In this document: positions 1 to 8,499 of the stretch, in pieces
Layout: each line of letters opens with the position of its first letter
Position numbering within the stretch: position 1 is the stretch's first letter
From: Rhizobium leguminosarum
GTDB lineage: Bacteria > Pseudomonadota > Alphaproteobacteria > Rhizobiales > Rhizobiaceae
Length of the DNA stretch: 64,000 nucleotides
Direction of reading: 5' to 3'
NCBI RefSeq assembly: GCF_017876795.1
Contig: NZ_JAGIOR010000001.1
Location: 4,490,501-4,554,500, forward strand
Notes under the pieces: model-generated
Told to the model about the DNA's origin: nothing
Database searches by the model: none
Seen by the model: the letters and a program-made list of their open reading frames with translations, nothing else
Position numbers and translations under genes: made by a program

Positions 1-890
1 CGCAGACCGCCGGCGTGATGCACGCCTGCCGCCATGACGGCCATACGGCAATGCTGCTTGGCGCCGCCAGGATGCTGTCGGAGGACGGCGATTTCGACGG
101 CACCGTCCGGTTCATCTTTCAGCCTGCCGAGGAGTGGGGCAAAGGCGCGCTGGCAATGATCGCCGATGGCCTGATGACGCGTTTTCCCTTCGACGAAATC
201 TACGGCCTGCACAACATGCCGGGTCTTCCGGTCGGGGTTTTCGAGACCCGCGCCGGCGCGATCATGTCGGCGGAGGATAATTTCGAGATCGTGCTGAAGG
301 GCGTCGGCGGACACGCCGCGCGTCCGCACTCCGGCAACGAAGTGCTGGTTGCCGCCTGCGCATTGGTGACGAACCTCCAGATAATCGTTTCCCGGCGGCT
401 CGATCCGGCCGATATCGGCGTCGTTTCGGTGACCGAACTTCTGACCGACGGCACCCGCAACGCCCTGCCTGGACTGGCGCGCATCCTGGGCGATGCCCGC
501 AGCTTCCGCCCCGAGGTCAGCGCGGTGATCGAGACGCAGATGCGCCTGATCGCAGAGGGGACCGCGCTCGCCCACAATGTCGCGGCCGAGGTGAATTATA
601 CCAGAGAATTCATCCCGCTGCTCAACGATGCCGCCCTGGTCGAGGAAGCCTTTGCGGCAGCCAGCAGTGTCTTCCCCACGGAAAACATCAAGGTCCGGCG
701 CGAGCCGATGACCGGATCGGAAGACTTCGCGCGGTTCCTCGAACATGTACCCGGCTGCTTCGTCTTCCTGGGCAATGGCGAAGACTCCGCGCCGCTTCAC
801 AATCCGAATTACGATTTCAACGACGACGGACTGGTCCACGGCGCCAACTTCCACGCGAGCATCGTCCGTCGGCGTCTGAACGCAAGCTGA
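1..890 (+). CDS. M20D-family amidohydrolase (hippurate hydrolase-like), 5' end missing
   Basis: The reading frame is open from the left edge, so the true start lies outside; about 295 codons are visible. M20D enzymes hydrolyse N-acyl amino acids or related amides with two metal ions. Metal-site motifs are visible: the MHAC-x-HDGHTA segment near positions 18-50, AEEWGKGA near 127-150, YGLHNMPG near 201-224, and PLHNPNY near the C-terminus. The family normally has CGH where this protein has CRH; the Cys and His remain but the Gly between them is Arg. The substrate cannot be told from the sequence. The next gene on the same strand starts about 150 bp downstream and looks unrelated. Confidence 0.9.
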   Translation, partial: QTAGVMHACRHDGHTAMLLGAARMLSEDGDFDGTVRFIFQPAEEWGKGALAMIADGLMTRFPFDEIYGLHNMPGLPVGVFETRAGAIMSAEDNFEIVLKGVGGHAARPHSGNEVLVAACALVTNLQIIVSRRLDPADIGVVSVTELLTDGTRNALPGLARILGDARSFRPEVSAVIETQMRLIAEGTALAHNVAAEVNYTREFIPLLNDAALVEEAFAAASSVFPTENIKVRREPMTGSEDFARFLEHVPGCFVFLGNGEDSAPLHNPNYDFNDDGLVHGANFHASIVRRRLNAS

Positions 891-1040
891 CATCCGGTCG
901 GGCGCGCTCGCCGTCTTCGACCCGGTTTTCGGATGCATCGCATTGCGGGAATGGACGAGAGCGTCTGCAACCGCCTCCGACAAACCATTGACCAACGGTC
1001 TGCGATGTGCGCCTCTCAGTGCTTGCACAAGGAAAATCCC

Positions 1041-1466
1041 ATGCTCAAATTTCTGCTCACCCTGTCCTTGGGTGTTTTTTGCGTCGCGCCGCTTCAGGCC
1101 GGCGAACTCACTCCCGCCACCAAAAGCTGCCTGTCGGGGGAAAAACAGGGGCATTGCGAGCGCTGGGTCAGGGATTTCAAGACAGCCATGGAGCTGGCGC
1201 ATAAAGGCGATCACGGCGCACAGGTAACCGTCGCCTTCTGCCTGTCCACCGGTTGCCATGACGCCGTCACCATCGACAAGGTCGCCTCCTGCAGCTGGCA
1301 CCTCGTCATCGCCAATTCGGGTGCTGCGACGGTGCTCGATGGTTCCAATCTCAGGAACACCTGCCGGCCGATGACGCCGGCTGAGAAAGACCAGGCGCGC
1401 GCCTTGTCCCGCGATCTGGTCCAGGAGATCTATAAGCGCCCGATGGTCACGACCGATCAGATGTAG
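1041..1466 (+). CDS. Small secreted cysteine-containing protein, Sel1-like pattern
   Basis: A 141-aa protein. I chose the ATG at 1041 because a classical signal peptide follows directly (MLKF then a hydrophobic run, cleavage likely after LQA) and GGAAAA lies about 8 bases upstream; a longer frame from 933 would bury the signal peptide. The mature part has six or more cysteines and a stretch (AHKGDHGAQ, FCLSTGC, CSWHLVIANSG) that resembles a degenerate Sel1 repeat. Periplasmic location with disulfides is inferred. Function is unknown. Confidence 0.7.
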   Translation: MLKFLLTLSLGVFCVAPLQAGELTPATKSCLSGEKQGHCERWVRDFKTAMELAHKGDHGAQVTVAFCLSTGCHDAVTIDKVASCSWHLVIANSGAATVLDGSNLRNTCRPMTPAEKDQARALSRDLVQEIYKRPMVTTDQM

Positions 1467-1797
1467 TCTTCATCTCGCCGATTTTGATTGAATTTCCTGG
1501 CCCTTAAACTTTTATTCACGGCCTGCTGATCTTGTACTGATCGCAGTGATGATCGTCATCGCAGCTCGGCAATGTTGCCGCTCCCGATGACGATCCGCAC
1601 GGCGCGCGGTGATGTTTCCGCTTGCATCTTCGGGATGAACCCGCCGAAATTTTCAATTCGCCTGGTTTCGAAGACAGAGACGCGTGCTCACCCGCACGCA
1701 TGCGTGGCACGCCTATCCCTCATTCAGCGCCGCCAGCCTTCCTCGATGACCTCGCGCCCGAAGCAGATTTCATCAGCCGAAGTAAAGGGCTTTTCAG
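1467..1797. other. Intergenic region upstream of chemoreceptor gene
   Basis: About 330 bp without a credible gene. I see no repeat of the families found elsewhere in the window and no clear operator. The chemoreceptor promoter presumably lies here; AAAGGG at about 1785-1790 is its ribosome-binding site. Confidence 0.4.
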
Positions 1798-3978
1798 ATG
1801 ATCAGAACCGTTTCAGCGAAACTCATCCTTGCGACCGGCACTGCGATCGCAGGCGTCCTGATCGCTTACACCGCCTTCAATGCGGTGAGTGCCAAGACCA
1901 ATACCGAGCGGGAGGTCATGGCGCTGGCGACCGAGCAGGCGGCCGTGGTCAGCCAACAGGTGGCAACCAATATCACCGAGGCCACTTCGGCCGGTACGGC
2001 TCTGGCCGCAAGCCTCTCCGGTTTCGTCGACGGCGGTTCGAAAAGCCGAGCCGACATCGTTGCGATGATCAAGGCCGTGGCTCCCCAATATCCGAGCGTG
2101 TTCGGCGCCTGGATGTGCGAATTGATCGACGGTCCCCACCCGACAACCGGCACGGATGCCTTGAACAAGGAAGGCATTTTCACGCCCTATTGGACCAAGG
2201 GCGACGACGGCAAGATGGAATTCTCGACATGGAGCATCAAGCCTGAGGACGAATATTACAGCGCCCCGCTGAAGAGCGGAAAGGCGATCATCACTTCTCC
2301 CTATCTCACCAACATGAATAAGCTGGTCACCTCGGTGTCGGTGCCGATGCAGGTGAACGGCACTGTCGTCGGCCTGGCCGGCGTCGATATCAAACTCGAT
2401 GATCTCACTGCGGCGCTGACTGAGATGCACCCCTTCGATGGCGGGCGGGTCATGCTGCTTGCCAATGACGGCAAGTGGCTCGCCCATCCCGACAAAGACA
2501 ATCTGATGAAGGACTATGCCGACGCCGGCGCTGATGACGTCAAGCAGGCGCTGGCCGACGGCAAGATGCGGGTTATATCAGGCTTGCCGGATGGCGCCGT
2601 CCGCCTCGTCTATCCTTTCACCGCCCGCGGCATGAACACTACCTGGGCTGCGGTTCTCGATGTGCCGGCCGCGACCTTCTCGGCGCCAGTCTGGCAGCAG
2701 ATCTACAACACGGTGATTGGCGGCCTCGTTATTCTGGCGGTGATGCTCGGCGTCATTCTGACGGCGAGCCGCACCCTGATCGGCAAGCCGCTGAAGGGCA
2801 TTCTGAGCGCCGTCCAAAAAATGGCAGGCGGGAACTATCGCGAACAGATCGACCATAATGGCAGCGCCGACGAGCTTGGAAGCCTGAAGAGCGCTCTCGA
2901 AAAATTCCGCCATCAACTCGCCCGCGGCGAGGCGCTTAAGGACGAGCAGCAGGCGCTTCAGGCACAGGTCGAGACCGACCGCAAACGCCAGGGCGACCTC
3001 GAGCAGGCAAAGGCCGAGGATCTGCACCATTTCGTCGAAGTCGTGCAGAGCCGCTTCGACCTTCTGGCGTCGGGCGATCTCAGCGTACGTATGAACGAGA
3101 AGGTGGCGCCGGAATTCGAGACGATCCGGGCGAACTTCAATACATCCGTTTCCGCTCTGGAAGACACCATCCGCAACGTCGTCCACGCCGTTTACACCAT
3201 CCGCTCCGGCCTCGGCGAAATTTCGACGGCGTCGAACGATCTGGCGCGGCGCACCGAACAGCAGGCCGCCTCACTGGAGGAAACGGTCGCAGCGCTCGGT
3301 GAGGTCACCCGCGGCGTCAACGACACCTCCGACGGGGCAAACAGCGCGCAGCAAACAATGAAGCTTGCCCGTGCCGATGCCGAAAAGGGTGGCGAAGTCG
3401 TTGCCCGTGCGATCGAGGCGATGACCGAAATCCAGGGCTCCTCCGGCAAGATCGGCAATATCATCCGGGTGATCGACGAAATCGCCTTCCAGACCAACCT
3501 GCTTGCGCTCAATGCCGGTGTCGAGGCCGCGCGTGCCGGTGAAGCCGGCAAGGGCTTTGCCGTCGTCGCCCAGGAGGTCAGGGAACTGGCGCAGCGTTCC
3601 GCCCAGGCGGCAAAGGAAATCAGCGGGCTGATCTCGATGTCCTCGTCGCAGGTTCAGACCGGCGTCAACCTGGTCGAAGAAACCGGTGTGGCGCTCTCCA
3701 AGATCGTCGATCGCGTCGTCGGCATGAGCGATACGGTCAATGAGATCGCCACCAGCGCGCAATCGCAGGCAACCAGCCTGCGGGAAGTTTCCGCCGCCGC
3801 CGATCTGATGGACAAGGTCACCCAGCAGAACGCCGCCATGGTCGAAGAGACGACGGCCGCGGCTCAGGGGCTGGCGCAGGAAACGGAGAACCTCGCAGCG
3901 GTCGTCGGCCGCTTCGGCCTCGGCGGCGCAGTTTCGCGCAGCAGCCAGTCGCCAGCCGCGATGAAGCTGGCGAGCTGA
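1798..3978 (+). CDS. Methyl-accepting chemotaxis protein with periplasmic Cache-type sensor
   Basis: A 726-aa chemoreceptor. Membrane segments are at about residues 9-29 and 304-326, enclosing a roughly 270-residue periplasmic region of double-Cache character (YYSAPLKSGKAIITSPY is typical). A HAMP domain follows (about 328-380), then a long coiled coil and the conserved signalling tip around residues 560-585 ([20 protein letters not shown]), which contacts CheA and CheW. The C-terminus ends MKLAS without a CheR/CheB-tethering xWxxF motif, unlike the second chemoreceptor at the right edge. ATG at 1798 has AAAGGG about 8 bases upstream. The ligand is unknown; dCache receptors often bind small organic molecules. 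Confidence 0.93.
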   Translation: MIRTVSAKLILATGTAIAGVLIAYTAFNAVSAKTNTEREVMALATEQAAVVSQQVATNITEATSAGTALAASLSGFVDGGSKSRADIVAMIKAVAPQYPSVFGAWMCELIDGPHPTTGTDALNKEGIFTPYWTKGDDGKMEFSTWSIKPEDEYYSAPLKSGKAIITSPYLTNMNKLVTSVSVPMQVNGTVVGLAGVDIKLDDLTAALTEMHPFDGGRVMLLANDGKWLAHPDKDNLMKDYADAGADDVKQALADGKMRVISGLPDGAVRLVYPFTARGMNTTWAAVLDVPAATFSAPVWQQIYNTVIGGLVILAVMLGVILTASRTLIGKPLKGILSAVQKMAGGNYREQIDHNGSADELGSLKSALEKFRHQLARGEALKDEQQALQAQVETDRKRQGDLEQAKAEDLHHFVEVVQSRFDLLASGDLSVRMNEKVAPEFETIRANFNTSVSALEDTIRNVVHAVYTIRSGLGEISTASNDLARRTEQQAASLEETVAALGEVTRGVNDTSDGANSAQQTMKLARADAEKGGEVVARAIEAMTEIQGSSGKIGNIIRVIDEIAFQTNLLALNAGVEAARAGEAGKGFAVVAQEVRELAQRSAQAAKEISGLISMSSSQVQTGVNLVEETGVALSKIVDRVVGMSDTVNEIATSAQSQATSLREVSAAADLMDKVTQQNAAMVEETTAAAQGLAQETENLAAVVGRFGLGGAVSRSSQSPAAMKLAS

Positions 3979-3981
3979 TCA

Positions 3982-4037
3982 ATGCATGTCGCCCAGAAGC
4001 GTGCAGCGGTTCTGGGATAACGGCATGCATAAACAAA
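3982..4037. repeat. Nested palindromic intergenic repeat (copy 1)
   Basis: ATGCATG and CATGCAT form outer arms and CCCAGAA/TTCTGGG inner arms around GCGTGCAGCGG. The reverse complement closely matches 5263-5316, so this is a dispersed family. It sits just after the chemoreceptor stop and could act as a transcript end. Confidence 0.75.
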
Positions 4038-4138
4038 AGAGCCAGCTTCACGCAGCAACGTCTGGGTGAAAATAAATCCCATTGCCCTCCCGGCTTTCGC
4101 GGCTATTCTGCCGACACAGAAAATCGGGAGGAGCACTG

Positions 4139-4447
4139 ATGATCCTGCACTGCGTATTCCTGCGGCTGAAGACCGCGATGACGAGCGACGAAAAGCAGTC
4201 GCTGTTTGCGGCGATCGCCGCCCTCAAGCAGGTCATTCCCGGCATCCTGGATATCAAGTACGGGCCGAACGTTTCGCCCGAGGGGCTGCACGCCGGCTTC
4301 GTCGACGGTTTTGCCGTGACCTTTGAGAGTGCCGAGGCCCGCGACGCCTATCTCATCCATCCCGAACATGTGACCGTCGGCGAGCGCATCGTCTCGTCGA
4401 CCGACGGAGGTCTAGCCGGCATCCTGGTCTTCGACCTCAATATCTGA
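4139..4447 (+). CDS. Dabb (stress-responsive alpha/beta barrel) family protein
   Basis: A 102-aa protein. ATG at 4139 is preceded by a strong GGGAGGAGC ribosome site. The sequence opens MILHCVFLRLK and contains VDGFAVTFESAEARDAYLIHPEH, a pattern typical of Dabb ferredoxin-like dimeric alpha/beta barrels. These small cytoplasmic proteins are found in stress responses and some ring-forming or decarboxylating enzymes. The role here is unknown, and it is not obviously in an operon with its neighbours. Confidence 0.8.
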   Translation: MILHCVFLRLKTAMTSDEKQSLFAAIAALKQVIPGILDIKYGPNVSPEGLHAGFVDGFAVTFESAEARDAYLIHPEHVTVGERIVSSTDGGLAGILVFDLNI

Positions 4448-4523
4448 AACGGCCGACAGTTGCGGAATGCGAGCTGCATCCATGTCGTAACAAAGATCAT
4501 TTCCACCGATTTCGGGTTGGGCC

Positions 4524-5216
4524 ATGAATCAGGAAATCCGGCTTTTTGGCGCGATCGCGGTCCGGCCCGCCGTCCTTGCTCTTATTCCCCCGTTCGAAAC
4601 CGCCACGGGCTTCACAGTTGCGGTCAAGTGGGAAGTCAATCCGACAGTCAAGAAGCAGATTGAAGCCGGAGAAGCTTTCGATCTCGTCATCATCAATCCT
4701 CCCATGATTCAGGATCTGACCGCCTTGGGAAAGGTCAAGGCGGGGAGCGAGGTCGCGTTTGGCCGCATAGGGATGGGAGTGGCGGCCAAGGCGGGCAGCC
4801 GACCGCTCGACATCGGGTCCGTGGAAGCCTTCGTAGATACATTGAAGAGCGCCGGATCGATCGCCTATGCCAGTGACGGAACCAGCGGTGGGTACTTCTT
4901 CGGTTTGCTGGATCGTCTTGGAATAGCCGATGAAGTGAAGCCCAAGCTGGTAGCCGTACCGGGAGGGCAGACGGCCCCGGCGGTAGGCCGTGGGGAAGCC
5001 GAGCTGGGGGTCGTTCCCGTGACGTCGATTCTCGCTGCCGCTCCCGAGGTCATGCTTGTCGGTCGATTTCCGGCCGAACTCCAGAGTTATATTGACTTCG
5101 CCATTGGCATCAGCGCCGATTCAAGCAACGCAGAAGCCGCCAGGCAGCTATCGGAGTTTCTGACATCCACTGCCGTTGACGATATCCTGGCGACAAAAGG
5201 TGTCGTGCGCCGCTAA
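4524..5216 (+). CDS. ModA-like substrate-binding domain protein lacking a signal peptide
   Basis: A 230-aa protein resembling the molybdate/extracellular solute-binding type II fold (FGAIAVRPAVLALIPPFE, FDLVIINPPMIQDL, YASDGTSGGYFFGLLDRLG). Unlike transporter-binding proteins it has no hydrophobic leader: the N-terminus MNQEIRLFGAIAVRP runs straight into the fold. No permease or ATPase gene is adjacent. It may be a cytosolic ligand-binding protein, or export may use another start not seen here. The stop codon overlaps the edge of a 40-bp palindrome that probably ends transcription. Confidence 0.75.
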   Translation: MNQEIRLFGAIAVRPAVLALIPPFETATGFTVAVKWEVNPTVKKQIEAGEAFDLVIINPPMIQDLTALGKVKAGSEVAFGRIGMGVAAKAGSRPLDIGSVEAFVDTLKSAGSIAYASDGTSGGYFFGLLDRLGIADEVKPKLVAVPGGQTAPAVGRGEAELGVVPVTSILAAAPEVMLVGRFPAELQSYIDFAIGISADSSNAEAARQLSEFLTSTAVDDILATKGVVRR

Positions 5217-5254
5217 AGCGCGTCGCATCAAATTTGATTGATGCGACGCGCTTT
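5215..5254. terminator. 40-bp perfect-arm palindrome between convergent genes
   Basis: Arms of 16 bp (AAAGCGCGTCGCATCA and its complement) flank an 8-bp centre. It lies between a plus-strand gene ending at 5216 and a minus-strand gene ending at 5353. A bidirectional terminator is a reasonable reading, though it is also one part of a repeated mosaic element. Confidence 0.6.
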
Positions 5255-5262
5255 AGCCCTTT

Positions 5263-5316
5263 GTTTTATGCATGTCGTTGTCCCGGAACCGCTGCACACT
5301 TCCGGGCGACATGCAT
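5263..5316. repeat. Nested palindromic intergenic repeat (copy 2)
   Basis: Arms ATGCATG/CATGCAT and TCCCGGAA/TTCCGGG enclose CCGCTGCACAC. This is the inverted counterpart of 3982-4037, with a few substitutions, several of them in arm positions. Confidence 0.75.
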
Positions 5317-5352
5317 TAGCGCATCGGCGCACGACCCGCAGCCCCTCTCTCC

Positions 5353-6252
5353 TCAGCTCGATTTCGCCATGGCGGCGGCGAGCTGGTCGACATTGTAGCG
5401 GAACATCTTCTCATAGCTCGGCGCCGGCCCCTTGGCGTCGGAGAGCGATTCGACATAGAGCTCGCCGCCGGGCTCGGCGCCGGTTGCCTTGGCGACCTGC
5501 TTGACCAGGCGCGGATCGTTGGAATTCTCGAAGAAATAGGCCTTCACGTGCTCGCCCTTGATCTGCTCGATCAGCTTGGCGACGTCGGCGGCCGAGGCCT
5601 CGCTTTCGGTGGACAAGCCGAGCGGCGCCAGGAAGCTGACATTATATTCGCGGCCGAAATAACCGAAGGCATCATGGCTGGTCAGCACCTTGCGGCGATC
5701 GTCGGCGACCTTGTCGAATTTCGCATGGGCGTAGGCGTTCAGCTCGTCCAGCCTCTGGGTATACGTCTCGGCATTCGCCTTGAAGGAAGCGGCATCGGCA
5801 GGGTCGGCCGATGACAGCGCCTTTTCGATATTGGCGACCCAGATCTTGACGTTCACCGGGCTGTTCCAGACATGCGGATCGGTGATTTTTTCACCGTCCT
5901 CTTCCATGGTGCGGGTGTCGATGCCTTCGGAGACCGTCACCGGCTTGCCCTTATAGCCCGAGGCGGTGATCAGCCGGTCCATCCAGCCTTCCAGCCCTTC
6001 GCCGCTGACGAAGGTCACTTCGGCCGCGTTCAAATTCTTGGCGTCGGCCGGCGACGGCTCGAATTCATGGGGATCGCCGTTCGGCCCGACGAGGCTCGTC
6101 ACCTTTACATGGTCGCCGCCGACTTGTTTGACGACGTCGGCAAGCACGGTGAAGGAGGCAACCACCTTCAGCGTTTCGGCGGAGGCCGGCGCGGCCGACA
6201 GCGCCATCAGAGCGGGGATTGCTGCGGAGAGAAGCAGTCTGTGCGGTGTCAT
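5353..6252 (-). CDS. Zinc-type ABC transporter periplasmic binding protein (AztC/ZnuA family)
   Basis: A 299-aa cluster A-I metal-binding protein with a signal peptide (cleavage near PASA-ET). Probable metal ligands are H62 (GDPHEFEPSP), H127 (DPHVWNSP), H193 (TSHDAFGYFG) and D272 (ESLSDAKG). The His-rich loop of classical ZnuA is absent; a short acidic segment (TMEEDGEK) is in its place, as in AztC-type proteins. It is the last gene of a minus-strand ATPase-permease-binding protein operon, the order reported for aztABC; no aztD-like gene follows. AAGGAG precedes the ATG. Zinc is likelier than manganese, but this is inference from gene order and the upstream dyads. Confidence 0.88.
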   Translation of the reverse strand: MTPHRLLLSAAIPALMALSAAPASAETLKVVASFTVLADVVKQVGGDHVKVTSLVGPNGDPHEFEPSPADAKNLNAAEVTFVSGEGLEGWMDRLITASGYKGKPVTVSEGIDTRTMEEDGEKITDPHVWNSPVNVKIWVANIEKALSSADPADAASFKANAETYTQRLDELNAYAHAKFDKVADDRRKVLTSHDAFGYFGREYNVSFLAPLGLSTESEASAADVAKLIEQIKGEHVKAYFFENSNDPRLVKQVAKATGAEPGGELYVESLSDAKGPAPSYEKMFRYNVDQLAAAMAKSS

Positions 6253-6268
6253 CGAAGTCTCCTTGGGA

Positions 6269-7141
6269 TCAGCCCTTCAAATGCGGGCGGGGAAAGAAGC
6301 GCCGGGCAATGCCCGAGGGCGCGAAAAAGATCGAAAAGGCGTAGAGGATCGCCGCCGTCATGATGATCGTCGGGCCGGAGGCAAGTTCGAGATGGTAGGA
6401 GGCGATCAGGCCGAGATAGCCGGAGGCGGCAGCACTTGCGGCCGCGATCGCCATCATCACCGGTAGGCTGCGCGACCAGAGCTGGGCGACCGCCGCCGGC
6501 AGCATTATCAGGCCGACCGCCATCAGCGTGCCGAGCGCCTGGAAGCTGGCGACGAGGTTCAACACCACCAGCAGCAGGAACAGCACATGATAGACCGGCC
6601 CGCGCCCGCCGACGGCGCGCAGGAAGCCGGGATCAAAACATTCGGCCACCAGCGGCCGGTAGATGACGGCAAGGATGACAAGGGTCAGGGAGGTGATCGC
6701 GCCGATCAGATAAAGGGCCGACGCATCGATCGCCAGAATGGTGCCGAAGAGCACATGCAGCAGATCGATATTCGAGCCGCGCAGCGAGACAATCAGCACG
6801 CCGAGCGCCAGCGACGCCAGATAGAAGCTGGCAAAGCTCGCATCCTCCTGCAGCACGGTCATCCGGCTGACGGCGCCGGAAAGCAGCGCCACCGACAGGC
6901 CGGCGATGAGGCCGCCAAGCCCCATCGCCGTCAGCGACAGCGAGCCGGCGACGAGATAACCGATCGCCGCCCCCGGCAGCACGGCATGGCTCATGGCGTC
7001 GCCCATCAGGCTCATGCGCCTGAGCATCAGGAAGACGCCGATCGGTCCGGAGCCGAGTCCGAGGCAAAGGCAGGCGACCAGCGCCCGGCGCATGAAACCG
7101 AAATCGGCAAAGGGCGCGAGAAAGAGATCGTAGACCGTCAT
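6269..7141 (-). CDS. Zinc-type ABC transporter permease (ABC-3 family)
   Basis: A 290-aa integral membrane protein of the metal ABC-3 permease family, with about eight hydrophobic segments. Typical elements are GPIGVFLMLRRMSLMGDAMSHAVLPG near the N-terminus and ALGTLMAVGLIMLPAA in the second half. I place the start at 7141 (MTVYDLFLAPF) because it overlaps the ATPase stop in an ATGA, implying translational coupling; a longer frame reaches 7168. The binding-protein gene begins 16 bp downstream. Confidence 0.9.
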   Translation of the reverse strand: MTVYDLFLAPFADFGFMRRALVACLCLGLGSGPIGVFLMLRRMSLMGDAMSHAVLPGAAIGYLVAGSLSLTAMGLGGLIAGLSVALLSGAVSRMTVLQEDASFASFYLASLALGVLIVSLRGSNIDLLHVLFGTILAIDASALYLIGAITSLTLVILAVIYRPLVAECFDPGFLRAVGGRGPVYHVLFLLLVVLNLVASFQALGTLMAVGLIMLPAAVAQLWSRSLPVMMAIAAASAAASGYLGLIASYHLELASGPTIIMTAAILYAFSIFFAPSGIARRFFPRPHLKG

Positions 7142-7887
7142 GCCGCCGGCGCCTGTTCGGTGCCGCAAGCCTCGGCATCCTCATCCCAGCGCTCGGCCAT
7201 GGCGCGGGCCTTCAGCAGATTGACTGATGACATGACCTCGGCGGTCGGCCCCCATCCTACCAATTCGCGGGTAAGCAGTAGGGTCTCGGGAAAATGGGAG
7301 CGGACGAGCTCGAAATCATGCAGCACGGCAATCACCGTGCGGCCCTCGCCATGCCAGCGGGTGACGATATCGATGAGATCCCTGGTGGTGCGGGCATCGA
7401 TTGCCGTAAACGGCTCGTCGAGCAGGATGATGCCGGCATCCTGCAGCAGCAGGCGGGCAAACAGCACACGCTGGAACTGACCGGCCGACAGTGATCCGAC
7501 ATGACGTTTTCCAAAACCTTCAAGTCCGACCGCGGACAGCGCCTCGCCTGCCCTCGTCGCCTCGCTTGATGCAATGCGGCCGAAGGCTCCGGTTTTCTTC
7601 CAGGCGCCGAGCATGACGGTGTCGATGACCGAGATCGGAAAGCGCCGGTCGATCTCGGCCGCCTGCGGGAGATAACCGAATTCCGCCCGCCCCAGCCGGT
7701 GCTCGACCCTGCCCTCGGCCGGCCGAAGCTCCCCCATGATCGCCTTCAACAGCGTCGACTTACCCGCCCCATTCGGCCCGGCAATCGCCGTCAGGCTGCC
7801 CGGCGCAAAGGCGCCGGAGACGTGATGGATGGCGGGATGCCGGTTATAGGCGACCGTCAGATTGTCGATACGGATCACCGGCATCAT
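7138..7887 (-). CDS. Zinc-type ABC transporter ATP-binding protein
   Basis: A 249-aa ABC ATPase. Walker A is AGPNGAGKSTLL, the signature LSAGQFQRVLFARLL and Walker B IILLDEPFTAID, followed by the switch His in VIAVLHDFELV. The start at 7887 (or the adjacent ATG at 7884) is chosen because the upstream extension of this frame coincides with a separate 42-aa ORF that ends in an ATGA overlap with it. Downstream the stop overlaps the permease start, also as ATGA. It energises metal import with the two following genes. Confidence 0.9.
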   Translation of the reverse strand: MMPVIRIDNLTVAYNRHPAIHHVSGAFAPGSLTAIAGPNGAGKSTLLKAIMGELRPAEGRVEHRLGRAEFGYLPQAAEIDRRFPISVIDTVMLGAWKKTGAFGRIASSEATRAGEALSAVGLEGFGKRHVGSLSAGQFQRVLFARLLLQDAGIILLDEPFTAIDARTTRDLIDIVTRWHGEGRTVIAVLHDFELVRSHFPETLLLTRELVGWGPTAEVMSSVNLLKARAMAERWDEDAEACGTEQAPAA

Positions 7888-8012
7888 GGCAGCAGCACCG
7901 CCCAATGAATGGCCAGCCAGAGGACGGCAACGACCAGCGAGATGCCGACCGCCCTTGAAAAAGCCGACTGTCCCAGCAGGCTGACGAAGGGGCGGTCGGG
8001 GCTCGGGGGCAT
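7884..8012 (-). CDS. 42-aa single-membrane-span protein coupled to the zinc transporter ATPase
   Basis: A short frame beginning MPPSPDRPFVSLLGQSAF and continuing into one hydrophobic helix (VGISLVVAVLWLAIHW, then AVLLP). AGGA lies about 8 bases before its ATG. Its TGA overlaps the ATPase start as ATGA, the same coupling used between ATPase and permease. It is therefore very likely translated as the first gene of the operon. An inner-membrane accessory or regulatory subunit of the transporter is possible. I recognise no family. Confidence 0.6.
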   Translation of the reverse strand: MPPSPDRPFVSLLGQSAFSRAVGISLVVAVLWLAIHWAVLLP

Positions 8013-8023
8013 GGCTCATCCTA

Positions 8024-8054
8024 TAATGTAATAACATTACGGTTATGTTATAAC
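8024..8054 (-). promoter_or_regulatory. Tandem AT-rich dyads, candidate Zur operators
   Basis: Two dyads lie directly upstream of the operon: TAATGT-AATA-ACATTA (8024-8039) and GTTAT-GTT-ATAAC (8042-8054). The ATGTTAT/ATAACAT character matches known Zur boxes better than typical rhizobial manganese-regulator sites. Zur control is inferred. Confidence 0.5.
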
Positions 8055-8311
8055 GATTGCGGCGAGATTGAGGCGGGGTTTGTTCGCGAAGTTGTTATTG
8101 CGGGATAGGGAGGTGCGGCCATTTGACAGCCGAGGGCGGCTTAGGGCGTGGAGGAGTCTGCGGAGAGGCTGAACCCTTCGATGCGGCGTCACTCCGCAGG
8201 ACAATGGGTTCAAATTCAAGCCAGAGCATGATCGGAGCCAAAGTATCGATGGAGGCACAATCCGCTCGCATCCCACCAATGTTGCTGTCCTAGCTCCAAA
8301 AGCCACCCCGC

Positions 8312-8416
8312 CCTCCGTCCTCCTCGGGCTTGACCCAGGGCTTGACCCGAGGATCCACCCTGCGCTCGATCGGCACCGGGCGTGGATCCCAGGCTCGGAG
8401 GCCTGGGATGACGGAG
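8312..8416. repeat. REP-like palindromic element carrying a duplicated target
   Basis: A rhizobial intergenic palindrome bounded by CTCCGTC and GATGACGGAG. Its first stem contains GGCTTGACC twice (8327-8335 and 8339-8347), separated by CAG; intact relatives have it once. The region 8055-8311 between the transporter operon and this element holds no gene I can support. Confidence 0.75.
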
Positions 8417-8499
8417 ATTGGGGAGAACCATGAGCAGGAGGCGCGGCGACGCTGCTATTCCGTCACCCATCGCTGGATTTGCCACAAAGCCACCCCACC

